A DNA stretch of 31,022 nucleotides, from NCBI GenBank assembly GCA_934196725.1, contig CAKPWR010000033.1:1-31022 (forward strand). Reading direction: 5' to 3'. The stretch is from an uncultured Prevotella sp. Lineage in GTDB: Bacteria; Bacteroidota; Bacteroidia; Bacteroidales; Bacteroidaceae. The position numbers were made by a program, and so were the translations under genes. Numbering within the stretch: the stretch's first letter is position 1; the number at the start of each line of letters is the position of its first letter. Below the pieces are notes generated by a model. That model was not told where the DNA came from. It ran no database searches and saw nothing but the letters and a program-made list of their open reading frames with translations. This document shows positions 1 to 7,076 of the stretch, one piece after another.

Positions 1-620
1 GAATCCTCCCTGCGGCTGAGCAGCACCTCGTCCACGACAATGAGCAGTTTGCCAGCCCAATCGGAGTTGAACTGACTACGGAAGTCCTCGTTGGTGTTGA
101 AAGTCACGTTGTCTTGGAACAATGCCTTCAGAAAGTTCAAGAACGTGGTCTTGCCTGTGTTCCTCTCCTCTGATACAAGTAGCAGAATTGGTAACTTCTG
201 CACAGGTCTGAGATAGAGCAGTTGCAGGTAGTCCATGCCAAGCTCGTATTGTTCACCGAAGATGTGACTTACCAATTTCTTGATGTTCGGGAAGCCACCT
301 TGAATCGGCTTGTGTCCTATCGGTTCGTAAAGGTTGAGAAAACCATCTATCACCGTGCGGTGGTTCACATGCTCGGGAACGGTACAGAAGCCGTCATACT
401 TGTGAACGTACTTGACGAACTCCTTGCCGTAGTCCTGACGCAATGTCTCCATATTCCATGGGATGCGCTTTCTTACCTTTCCTCCTGTGATGGTAGGTTG
501 GTCAACCACCTTGTACAAGGTAGTGCCAACACGGATGAACACCTCGTTTGTCGGAGGTGCTGCCTGTGGCTGTTTTCTTTCCACAACCACAGGCTGATTG
601 TTGTCGTTTGTCTTGCTCAT
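1..620 (-). CDS. Primase-helicase family protein (DUF5906-like), partial, cut by window edge
   Basis: The ATG is at 618-620 and the frame stays open for 206 codons to base 1, so the C-terminal part is off the window. The product looks like the helicase part of a mobile-element replication protein. A Walker A-like motif, ERNTGKTTF, is at residues 152-160, and a Walker B-like motif, LLIVVDE, is at 192-198, followed by VLLSRRED. The first 25 residues are polar, rich in N, Q and P, and probably disordered. The family is common next to integrases in Bacteroidota integrative elements, where it is thought to replicate the excised circle. It has its own promoter (656-687), and a terminator (781-826) separates it from the integrase operon. 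The ATPase call rests on the two motifs; the exact family is from recall. Confidence 0.75.
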   Translation of the reverse strand, partial: MSKTNDNNQPVVVERKQPQAAPPTNEVFIRVGTTLYKVVDQPTITGGKVRKRIPWNMETLRQDYGKEFVKYVHKYDGFCTVPEHVNHRTVIDGFLNLYEPIGHKPIQGGFPNIKKLVSHIFGEQYELGMDYLQLLYLRPVQKLPILLLVSEERNTGKTTFLNFLKALFQDNVTFNTNEDFRSQFNSDWAGKLLIVVDEVLLSRRED

Positions 621-655
621 AATCTAACCTTTGTGAGTTGATAAAATTAAAGTTG

Positions 656-687
656 CAAAGGTAAGGGCGGAAAATCAAAATGCAAAA
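656..687 (-). promoter_or_regulatory. Promoter of the primase-helicase gene
   Basis: On the minus strand a TTTTG -33 box (683-687) and a TACCTTTG -7 box (656-663) are separated by 19 bp, an exact fit to the Bacteroidota consensus. The start codon lies about 35 bp downstream. The -33 box and 45 bp upstream of it are shared with the integrase promoter. Confidence 0.75.
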
Positions 688-733
688 CACAAACTTGCGC
701 AGAATGGAGCAGTTTGCACCGACAATGTTAAAA
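682..733 (-). repeat. Shared promoter-upstream box, copy A
   Basis: This 52-bp segment aligns without gaps to 2644-2695, with 41 of 52 positions identical, including CGCAGAATGG and a terminal GTTAAAA. It includes the -33 box and extends upstream of it. In both copies it starts 19 bp from the -7 box, so it is positioned like a regulator-binding site or UP-like element. Confidence 0.7.
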
Positions 734-780
734 GATTGGAAATCAAGGTGCTTGATGTAGCCAATCGGGATAAGATGAAA

Positions 781-826
781 CAAAAAATCCCGAAGAGAGG
801 TTTCCTTGCGAACCTTTCCTCGGGAT
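781..826 (-). terminator. Intrinsic terminator of the integrase operon
   Basis: ATCCCGA at 787-793 pairs with TCGGGAT at 820-826, and an inner AGGTT/AACCT stem lies between them. On the minus strand the hairpin is followed by six T at 782-787. It would stop transcripts of the integrase and RhuM-like genes before the primase-helicase promoter. Confidence 0.7.
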
Positions 827-846
827 GAACAAAAATGTATTCCTGC

Positions 847-974
847 ATGTCATACGTTTTATATGTCATACGATAAATATGTAAAACGTTTGACATCGGC
901 AGCTCCGCATTCTTCATAGAAATGCTTGATACGACAATGAATCAGTACGTAGGCAAGTCAATACGACAGTGAAT
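847..974. repeat. Cluster of short direct and inverted repeats in the element
   Basis: ATGTCATACG occurs at 847-856 and 863-872, and an inverted near-copy (ATGTCAAACG read on the minus strand) at 887-896. The outer pair extends to a 15-bp imperfect dyad, 847-861 against 882-896. ATACGACARTGAAT occurs at 929-942 and 961-974, 32 bp apart. The cluster lies downstream of the RhuM-like gene in a stretch with no believable gene. Such clusters in mobile elements are often sites for excision, replication or transfer proteins, but no function is shown here. Confidence 0.5.
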
Positions 975-1002
975 AACCGAAGCGTTAAAGATGCGACCAT
1001 TC

Positions 1003-1374
1003 TTAGCTAAAGGCATTTGTCCCTCCGTAGATTTGCAGGACAATGGCTGTTTTCTCTTTTGCTCCGTACAGCCTCTTGGTGATGTCATCACGAAGTTGCG
1101 CTGCACCATTGGAGTTTAGACGGAAGCAAATGGCAACAACCATAGGGAATCCATACAATGTTTGCCAAATGCCTTTGGAGGTTTCTTGCTTCTGTTGGAC
1201 TTCCGACATCAACAACATACCTTCTTTATATATGGCTCTTATCACGGCTGTGAGCTTCGGGGCTGTGACATATAGCATATCAATCAACTCGCTCTCACTC
1301 ATCCACAAGTTCTCCAAGTTGGACAGAATGGATAGCATTCCATTTCCGTCCACGGTGATTACAGTCCTTTTCAT
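1003..1374 (-). CDS. RhuM-like small protein of the mobile element
   Basis: This 123-residue protein starts at an ATG that overlaps the integrase stop in an ATGA arrangement, so translation of the two genes is very likely coupled. Residues 25-60 (SESELIDMLYV, then PKLTAVIRAIYKEG) resemble the helix-turn-helix-like N-terminus of the RhuM family. Residues 73-96 (LYGFPMVVAICFRLNSNGAAQLRDD) match the family pattern in which a tyrosine and aliphatic stretch precedes a FR-x-N/D-S segment. The location beside the integrase suggests an accessory such as an excision or regulatory factor, which is inference. RhuM-like domain membership is from recall of the family and is moderately sure; the biochemical role is unknown. 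Confidence 0.6.
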   Translation of the reverse strand: MKRTVITVDGNGMLSILSNLENLWMSESELIDMLYVTAPKLTAVIRAIYKEGMLLMSEVQQKQETSKGIWQTLYGFPMVVAICFRLNSNGAAQLRDDITKRLYGAKEKTAIVLQIYGGTNAFS

Positions 1375-2594
1375 GCCATTCCTCCCATTGTAGGCAAATG
1401 CCCCTTGATTCGACTTTCAAAGACAGATATGTCATGGTCAAGCTTTGTGCTTGTCACCTTGGCATATATCTGTGTCGTGGTGATATTCGTGTGACCAAGA
1501 ATCTTGCTCACGCTCTCTATCGGCATTCCGTACTCCAAGGCTAAAACAGCCCAACTATGACGTGAGACATGAAACGAGACACGCTTCTTGATGCCACACA
1601 TTGCAGCAACTTTCTTTATGCGCTTGTTGATGCTGTCAAGGTTGCCGATATTGAACAAGTGACTTCCTTTTCTGAAAGCCTTGTATCTCCCAATAATCTG
1701 CATGGGAATATCCATCAACTTGATTTGGAACGGAACGCCTGTCTTCTGACGCTTGGAAACAATCCAAGGAGCACCGTTTATCATGCTGATGTTATCTTCC
1801 GTCAAGTTCTTGATGTCGATGAAAGATATACCTGTCCAACAACCAAAGATAAAAAGGTCTCTCGCAAATGCCATATTCGGGTCTTCCAACGTTATCTCGG
1901 TCATGGCGGTAAGCTCGTCCAATGTCAAGAACTCACGTTCCTTGTGGTCTGGGTCAACGTGGTACATGGCAAATGGATTTCTCGGTATCTTGCCGTTGTA
2001 GTGAGCTGCCGTTACGATATGCTTCAGTGGTATGGAGTAAATCCAAATGGAGGACTGCGCAAGTCCGACGACATTCTTCAGATACAGGCAATAGTCACGG
2101 ATGAACTCCTCAGTAAGCTCGTTCATGGACATATCGCTGCGCTTGTACTGATACTTGATGAAATCGGCAACATACTTTCTTACCGTCAGATACTTGCGGT
2201 AGGTGTTCTTGGCTCTATCCTTGCCCACACGCTTGGCAAAAGCTGCGTTCTCCTTGTCAAAGGCTCTGAGCAATGTCTCGTATTCCGTGCCTATGCCTTG
2301 GTAGGCGTTTCTCACCATTTCAGCGGTAACGAACGCCTCACGGTCGGAAAGTCGCTGGTAATGCTTGGTGATTTGAGCCTTGATGTTGTCAAGCGCAAAG
2401 TTCACCTCCTTGGCTTCCTTACTCTTGCCTGTGGCTCTGTTGCCCTTGGCATCCCAAATAGCCTTGGTAACGCTCTGCTTGCAACTGAACTGTGCGATAG
2501 TTCCGTTGATTGTCACTCGTCCCATGATAGGGACAATTCCGTTTCTCTCCTTGCTTCCATTTACATAGAAGACTGTCTTGAAAGTGCATCTCAT
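1371..2594 (-). CDS. Tyrosine recombinase/integrase, IntDOT-like (site-specific integrase)
   Basis: The 407-residue protein has the usual length and layout of Bacteroidota element integrases: an arm-binding N-terminus (about 1-105), a SAM-like core-binding domain (about 110-205) and a catalytic domain (about 220-385). Catalytic residues visible are Lys284 (QKTG), His342 and Arg345 (HVSRHSW), His368 (LGHTNITTT) and the nucleophile Tyr377. The usual first arginine is replaced by Ser257 in GCWTGISFID. The same substitution is known in IntDOT of the CTnDOT element. The enzyme would integrate and excise the element, whose integrase-proximal end is in this window. It has its own promoter at 2618-2649 and is the first gene of a two-gene operon with the RhuM-like gene. 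Confidence 0.95.
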   Translation of the reverse strand: MRCTFKTVFYVNGSKERNGIVPIMGRVTINGTIAQFSCKQSVTKAIWDAKGNRATGKSKEAKEVNFALDNIKAQITKHYQRLSDREAFVTAEMVRNAYQGIGTEYETLLRAFDKENAAFAKRVGKDRAKNTYRKYLTVRKYVADFIKYQYKRSDMSMNELTEEFIRDYCLYLKNVVGLAQSSIWIYSIPLKHIVTAAHYNGKIPRNPFAMYHVDPDHKEREFLTLDELTAMTEITLEDPNMAFARDLFIFGCWTGISFIDIKNLTEDNISMINGAPWIVSKRQKTGVPFQIKLMDIPMQIIGRYKAFRKGSHLFNIGNLDSINKRIKKVAAMCGIKKRVSFHVSRHSWAVLALEYGMPIESVSKILGHTNITTTQIYAKVTSTKLDHDISVFESRIKGHLPTMGGMA

Positions 2595-2617
2595 AATTCT
2601 TACTTTTTTGTTCGGTG

Positions 2618-2649
2618 CAAAATTAAACTATGAGAGTTGCATGGCAAAA
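2618..2649 (-). promoter_or_regulatory. Integrase promoter
   Basis: On the minus strand a TTTTG -33 box (2645-2649) and a TAATTTTG -7 box (2618-2625) are 19 bp apart. The integrase ATG begins 24 bp downstream of the -7 box. Confidence 0.75.
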
Positions 2650-2695
2650 CCAAAACTTACGCAGAATGGGGAAATATGAACCGCCACCGTTAAAA
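2644..2695 (-). repeat. Shared promoter-upstream box, copy B
   Basis: Ungapped 79% match to 682-733. It covers the integrase -33 box and 45 bp upstream, in the same register to the -7 box as copy A. See the finding on co-regulation. Confidence 0.7.
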
Positions 2696-2936
2696 ATGCT
2701 TATTAGGGCGTTTCTGCGAGGTAATGATTTGAAAGCGTTTCTATTTCTCCAATCTGCGTTTTTCGCTTTTCCTCGTCTATGCCACTTAAAGCCAACGACT
2801 GCCACAACCACTTGAAACTCAAAATAAAAGCATCATTCTGCTATTTCTTGCTTTTTTAGGCGTTATTTTCTATAAAAACTTGTAATTTTGCAGCCAGTAA
2901 GTAATGAATAGTTGATAATAAGTTAGTTAGAAACAA
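2696..2936. other. Gene-free stretch with candidate attachment junction
   Basis: I see no convincing gene here. GTAATTTTGC at 2882-2891 fits the GTANNTTTGC core known from CTnDOT-type att sites and lies about 290 bp upstream of an IntDOT-like integrase, so it may be the element/chromosome boundary. The same bases also read as a -7 promoter box (TAATTTTG, 2883-2890) facing right, though a -33 box is poor (TTTAG at 2855-2859). Both readings are possible, because the CTnDOT core resembles the promoter consensus. Confidence 0.4.
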
Positions 2937-2979
2937 AAGGTTTCAGACTGTCGGGAGACAATCTGAAACCTTATTTTTT
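2937..2979. terminator. Strong, probably bidirectional intrinsic terminator
   Basis: AAGGTTTCAGA (2937-2947) pairs with TCTGAAACCTT (2962-2972). An inner TGTC/GACA stem closes a GGGA loop, with one C-A mismatch at the junction. On the plus strand ATTTTTT follows. On the minus strand TTTTGTTT follows, 68 bases after the response-regulator stop codon. It probably ends that gene and any rightward transcript from 2883. Confidence 0.8.
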
Positions 2980-3040
2980 ATCCATATTCACAAATATCGT
3001 ATTTTGCTTACCTTTCCAATCACATTCCGAAGACATTTTA

Positions 3041-3679
3041 TTAAATATAATATTCTGCAGAATCTACCAAACCTGCTCTTAAAGCATATTTTGTAGCCTC
3101 ATGAACATTATTTACGCCCAACTTTCGGAAAATGTTCTTACGATGGGTGTTCACGGTATGAAAACTGGAGAAACGCTTTTCGGCTATTTCCTTCGTTGTC
3201 ATTCCTAATGCAATATCTTTCAGAATCTCAGTCTCAGTCTTGGTGAGATTCACCTTTTCTTCTGTTTCTTTCTTAGGAGCGAGCAATACTTCCATCATGC
3301 GCTGGCAGATAAACCGGTTGCTGGCTACACAGAAACGGATGGCCTCCTTGATTTCCATCAGCGGGCTTTCCTTCAGGAGAATACTGAACATAGTACTGCT
3401 AGCCACGAGCACCTTCACGAAGTCGGTACTCAAGTCTTCGCTAAACAAGAGCCATCGGGTATAGGGAAAACGTTGGTTCAGGATGAGCAACTCGGCAGCA
3501 TCGTTGATGTCGAAGTTCGTATAGTCGAGTATCACGACCGTATCTTCATTCTCTTTCAACGCAAGCACCAGCTCAGCCTTGTCTTCCACATACTTGCTTT
3601 CCAGCCCTTCCATTTTCTCTATCACGTAGCTGAGTCCTGCTCGCGTGATGTCCTGTCTGTCTGCTAGCAAAATTTTCAT
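3041..3679 (-). CDS. NarL/FixJ-type response regulator with LuxR HTH domain
   Basis: This 212-residue protein has a receiver domain (about 1-125) and a C-terminal LuxR-type helix-turn-helix (about 144-206). Visible receiver residues are the acidic Asp7/Asp10 region, Asp52 in VVILDY as the likely phosphoacceptor, and Lys103 in ILLKES. The HTH carries LTKTETEILKDIALG, KEIAEKRF and HTVNTHRKNIFRKLGV, the standard GerE pattern. It should be a transcription regulator switched by phosphorylation. No histidine kinase gene is adjacent, so its partner is elsewhere. It lies 80 bp downstream of the DUF5686 gene on the same strand and may be cotranscribed with it or have its own promoter; I see no clean -7 box. 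A purine-rich TAGGAGATAG precedes the ATG. Confidence 0.9.
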   Translation of the reverse strand: MKILLADRQDITRAGLSYVIEKMEGLESKYVEDKAELVLALKENEDTVVILDYTNFDINDAAELLILNQRFPYTRWLLFSEDLSTDFVKVLVASSTMFSILLKESPLMEIKEAIRFCVASNRFICQRMMEVLLAPKKETEEKVNLTKTETEILKDIALGMTTKEIAEKRFSSFHTVNTHRKNIFRKLGVNNVHEATKYALRAGLVDSAEYYI

Positions 3680-3730
3680 GATTCTATCTCCTATCTTATT
3701 TTATGTTGTTTATGACAAATTGAAGCCTTA

Positions 3731-3748
3731 TGGTCCGTTTCCGGACCA
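3731..3748 (-). other. Small perfect hairpin between DUF5686 and response-regulator genes
   Basis: TGGTCCG (3731-3737) and CGGACCA (3742-3748) form a 7-bp stem with a 4-base loop. No T run follows on the minus strand, so it is not a clear terminator; it could be a weak one or an mRNA-stability element. Confidence 0.3.
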
Positions 3749-3759
3749 CCAGATATTGA

Positions 3760-6330
3760 TTAGAACGTCATGAGGAATCCCATACGGATGCCCCACTTGT
3801 CCACATTAGGATGATTCAGGTAATTGATACGGCGCACATAGTCAATTCCGAAGAACTTGAAGATGTTGTGCACACCTGCCACCAACTCCCAATATGGAGT
3901 GTCACCAAAGGTGTAAGAGTTGTTTGGGAACTTGAAGAGAACATCATCGTTCGGATTCTTCAGCGGATTGTTCTTATCCGTGAGTTGTCCCCAGACTCCC
4001 TTGGCTGCAATATATTCACGCCACTTGAGCTTCTTGATGAGCGGAATACGATTGAGCAGCTTGCCGTTCATATCCCAGGCTACAGACCAGAATACCTGAC
4101 GGTCGCTCAGGAATTCCCAGTCTTTCATCATACTGATAGTGGCCTCCTGTTCGAAGATAGAGAGGTTGACCGGTGGCTGGATAAGCATGGTGAATGGCAC
4201 CTTGTTCCATTGCATCTTACCCACGATATTGAAATCGATGTATCCGAAGCTTCCCAACCATTGGCGCTTGTAAACGCCCAGGCTGGTGATGTTGCTCTTA
4301 TACTGTCCACCCATAAAGCCATCGAGACCCGTCGTATGGCGCAAGCTGAGCTCAGGACTATCCAGATTGATAGGCAAGCGCTGCTGCTTGGTATTCACAT
4401 AGGTAACACCAGGATTGTAATTGAGTCCTGCCGAAACCTCCGTGGTACGGATTTTATTTACTTCTTCACCCGTGTTCACCTTATAATAATGCAGGTTGCC
4501 CACGGTACGGTTGCTCTGCCAACGTATATTCGTATCGAAGCGGAAGCCCCAATCGGTCTCATATACAAAGCCCAGCTTCTGGCGCTGGTAGAGATACATC
4601 TGATCCTGCGTCGAGGCACGAAGGGTCATGAAGAAGTTGTCCTTGTTATGCAACAGGTTGTCATCAGATGGAGAAGTAATATCATGCCCCACCTCAAAGG
4701 TCAGGTTACGCATAGGGAACTCGAACGGACTGTTCTTCTTCTTGTTGAAAGAATAGGTCAGCACATGACCATAATACCATTCATGGCTCTTCAGACCATA
4801 GGCTCCATAACCATTCCAGAAGAAATGAGGATTGAGAGCGGCCATCGTACGACCAGCCAGACGCAATCGGATTCCATCCACGAAGTTGTTGGAAAGGAAC
4901 GTATTGATAGGTCCCAAGTCGAAATAACTTCTGTTTTCCTTATTCTCCTCGGTCTTCTTGGCATGAGCCACCTCAACATAGTTCTCCATCAGGGCTCGCA
5001 CACCCAGGATAATGTATTTGAAACCCTTGGAGTTCTCCATACGATGAATGAAACTATCCATCGACGATTCGCTCTTCGTAAGGTCAACCTGTCGATACTT
5101 ATTCCAGTAAGCCTCATCACGGTTCATGGCGTCCATATCGTGCCTTATCTTCGCCTTGCCCTTGAACAGCTGCTTCGGCAGTTCATCAAAGGCATAGTCG
5201 GAGAGTCGCGTATTTCTTACCACCAGCAGGTCCTGCAACAGATTATTGATGTGCATTTCTGCCACCATATCGTCCTTGGTCAAAACCCACTCGCCATTAT
5301 CGAGCTTCGTAAATTCCTGCTCTATCTTCATGTCCTTCACCCAGTTCACATCACTATTGTGAGGCATGTAAAGGTTACATTTCTTTACATGCAGGGTGCT
5401 GTCGGCAAGCACATAGAGTTCTCCACGGAATCCGAAATCCTGACTGTTGGCAGGAATAAACTGCAGATGATAGCAGAGATCGCGCTCTACATAAACCGTA
5501 TCCTCTATATAGTAATGGTAGAAGGAAATGGCTGTTCTGCCGATAGGCGAAGGGAACGGATATTGCAGGAGGCGCACATAATCATCGTAGATATCGACAT
5601 CGGTAAATACATCCTTGAGAACGGTATTGATGATTTCACCCGTCTGAATCACCTGTCCTATACCATTGCTCTGCTGACCCTTGATAATATCTTTCTCGCT
5701 CTTTGGATCCTTGCGGTAGATGTGCTGGGAAACCGTCTCGTTGACCTGCACAGGCAAGGTCAGCTTATCATTATAAGGAGATTTCTCCACCTGGTCCAGC
5801 AGATACTGGCGCTTGCTGAAAAACTTACCCTCCAGCTGTTCCTTGGTCAAATCGTTGAGCGAAAGGGTTAACTTCTGATATTTATCAAACTGATAATAAT
5901 CATGATTGGACAGATTGCTCTTCTTCTTGGCAGCAATCACGCGTCGCATCAGCTCTACGGCAGGATTTTCCTTTCTTTTGTACTTACCTTTCTTCGATTT
6001 CACCACCACCTCGGTGAGTCGGCGGCTATCATCTTTCAATTTCACTTCCAGGAAATTGAGCTTTTCGTTAATCTTCACAGTCTGTGACTTATAGCTGAGG
6101 GCACTCACGGTAAGCACCCATTCTGGATGCTTCTCGATGGTAAACTTACCCTCTCCATCACTTGAAACGGCAATCTTGCGTCCCTTATATTGCACGCTAG
6201 CATAAGGCACGGCAAAGCCATCCTCGTCGATGACGCGACCGCTGATTTTCTGCTGTGCAGCCATCTCGAGCGCACAGACCATCATTGTAAAAAACAACAA
6301 GAATGCTCTTTTAAAATTCATATCCTTCAT
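3760..6330 (-). CDS. DUF5686 family outer-membrane protein with carboxypeptidase-regulatory-like domain
   Basis: The 856-residue product begins with a signal peptide (FKRAFLLFFTMMVCALEMAAQ) and then a CarboxypepD-regulatory-like beta domain at about 28-97 (ISGRVIDEDGFAVPYASVQYKG). The long remainder matches the DUF5686 family, and the C-terminal half is rich in alternating aromatic/polar strands. It ends in a phenylalanine (MGFLMTF), as outer-membrane beta-barrels often do. The function of the family is not established; the layout suggests an outer-membrane barrel with a periplasmic domain. The ATG at 6330 is chosen; a second in-frame ATG three codons later would also give a good signal peptide. 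A TATCTTTG -7 box lies upstream at 6421-6428. Confidence 0.85.
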   Translation of the reverse strand: MKDMNFKRAFLLFFTMMVCALEMAAQQKISGRVIDEDGFAVPYASVQYKGRKIAVSSDGEGKFTIEKHPEWVLTVSALSYKSQTVKINEKLNFLEVKLKDDSRRLTEVVVKSKKGKYKRKENPAVELMRRVIAAKKKSNLSNHDYYQFDKYQKLTLSLNDLTKEQLEGKFFSKRQYLLDQVEKSPYNDKLTLPVQVNETVSQHIYRKDPKSEKDIIKGQQSNGIGQVIQTGEIINTVLKDVFTDVDIYDDYVRLLQYPFPSPIGRTAISFYHYYIEDTVYVERDLCYHLQFIPANSQDFGFRGELYVLADSTLHVKKCNLYMPHNSDVNWVKDMKIEQEFTKLDNGEWVLTKDDMVAEMHINNLLQDLLVVRNTRLSDYAFDELPKQLFKGKAKIRHDMDAMNRDEAYWNKYRQVDLTKSESSMDSFIHRMENSKGFKYIILGVRALMENYVEVAHAKKTEENKENRSYFDLGPINTFLSNNFVDGIRLRLAGRTMAALNPHFFWNGYGAYGLKSHEWYYGHVLTYSFNKKKNSPFEFPMRNLTFEVGHDITSPSDDNLLHNKDNFFMTLRASTQDQMYLYQRQKLGFVYETDWGFRFDTNIRWQSNRTVGNLHYYKVNTGEEVNKIRTTEVSAGLNYNPGVTYVNTKQQRLPINLDSPELSLRHTTGLDGFMGGQYKSNITSLGVYKRQWLGSFGYIDFNIVGKMQWNKVPFTMLIQPPVNLSIFEQEATISMMKDWEFLSDRQVFWSVAWDMNGKLLNRIPLIKKLKWREYIAAKGVWGQLTDKNNPLKNPNDDVLFKFPNNSYTFGDTPYWELVAGVHNIFKFFGIDYVRRINYLNHPNVDKWGIRMGFLMTF

Positions 6331-6420
6331 TAACCTCTTCTAATAATACCTTAAATTATATAATAAGCCATGTTTAAGCTCTATTGGGCTTCATTTGTGG
6401 CTTTTTTCCGAATTCGGGTG

Positions 6421-6428
6421 CAAAGATA
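6421..6428 (-). promoter_or_regulatory. Likely -7 box of the DUF5686 gene
   Basis: TATCTTTG on the minus strand, about 90 bp upstream of the start codon. The -33 match is poor (GTTTTCG near 6451-6456). It is divergent from the lipid operon promoter at 6460-6491. Confidence 0.5.
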
Positions 6429-6459
6429 TACATATTATTCTGAAAATAATCGAAAACTA

Positions 6460-6491
6460 TTTGGATATTTTAGTTTTTTAGCGTAATTTTG
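6460..6491 (+). promoter_or_regulatory. Promoter of the lipid operon
   Basis: TTTG at 6460-6463 and TAATTTTG at 6484-6491, spacing 20 bp, about 49 bp upstream of the first start codon. Good fit to the phylum consensus. Confidence 0.75.
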
Positions 6492-6539
6492 CAACCGAAT
6501 TACAAACAATCAAGCAAAACGAATAGAAATTAGGCAAAA

Positions 6540-7076
6540 ATGAACAATAAAGGAAATCTAACCAATGAGCGCCCTCCGCTGTTGCCCGTCATCATCGGAA
6601 CAGGCTTCGGAAGCGGCTTCTGGCCTTGGGGACCAGGCACGGCTGGCTCAGTCTTGGCCACCCTTATTTGGGCATTGATGGCTTACCTAGGAGGCTTCAA
6701 CGGAGAAATGCTGCAAAGCATCACCTTTTTCCTGGTCATCCTCTCTACCCTGTTAGGAACCTGGGCTACAGCCCGACTACAACCTTACTGGGGAGAAGAC
6801 CCAAGCCGAGTAGTAATCGACGAGATGGCTGGCGTATGGATTCCGCTGTCCCTGATTACGCCTTTTACTGCCACAGGAGCACCCAAGGATGCCTGGTGGT
6901 GGGCTTTGGTTGCCTTGGTTCTCTTCCGCTTCTTCGACATGGTGAAGCCACTTGGCATCAAGTGGCTAGACCGCAAAGAGGGAGCCTTCTATGTCATGGC
7001 AGACGACCTGCTGGGTGGATTCTATGCAGCCGTCGTAATGCTGATTGCCAAAATCATATTTTTATGGGTAAGATAA
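6540..7076 (+). CDS. pgpA: Phosphatidylglycerophosphatase A-like lipid phosphatase (PgpA family)
   Basis: This 178-residue membrane protein carries the PgpA hallmarks: GTGFGSGFWPWGPGTAGS near residues 20-37 and VVIDEMAGVWI near 90-100, plus hydrophobic helices. PgpA enzymes dephosphorylate phosphatidylglycerophosphate. In Bacteroides thetaiotaomicron a member of this family in the inositol-lipid cluster instead dephosphorylates phosphatidylinositol phosphate. Here it heads an operon with a GtrA-like protein, a CDP-alcohol phosphatidyltransferase and an AUR1-like enzyme, which favours the inositol-lipid role. Sequence alone cannot choose between the two substrates. The last 13 bases overlap the next gene, so the two are probably translationally coupled. 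Confidence 0.85.
   Translation: MNNKGNLTNERPPLLPVIIGTGFGSGFWPWGPGTAGSVLATLIWALMAYLGGFNGEMLQSITFFLVILSTLLGTWATARLQPYWGEDPSRVVIDEMAGVWIPLSLITPFTATGAPKDAWWWALVALVLFRFFDMVKPLGIKWLDRKEGAFYVMADDLLGGFYAAVVMLIAKIIFLWVR

Noticed and set aside
675..917. Minus-strand 80-codon frame
   Set aside because: It crosses the terminator at 781-826 and the promoter box at 682-733, and its protein has no recognisable feature.
1569..2633. Plus-strand open frame of 354 codons over the integrase
   Set aside because: Mirror of the integrase gene, whose catalytic motifs are intact on the other strand.
2700..3000. tRNA gene as integration target
   Set aside because: No cloverleaf or tRNA 3' end could be found next to the integrase; a GTANNTTTGC core is the better candidate.
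3811..5871. Long plus-strand open frame (686 codons) opposite the DUF5686 gene
   Set aside because: It lies fully antisense to a gene with clear signal peptide and family match, has no promoter or domain, and its composition is that of a mirror frame.
6626..7063. Upstream extension of the GtrA-like frame
   Set aside because: This part is the shifted frame of the phosphatase gene and has no membrane or GtrA features.
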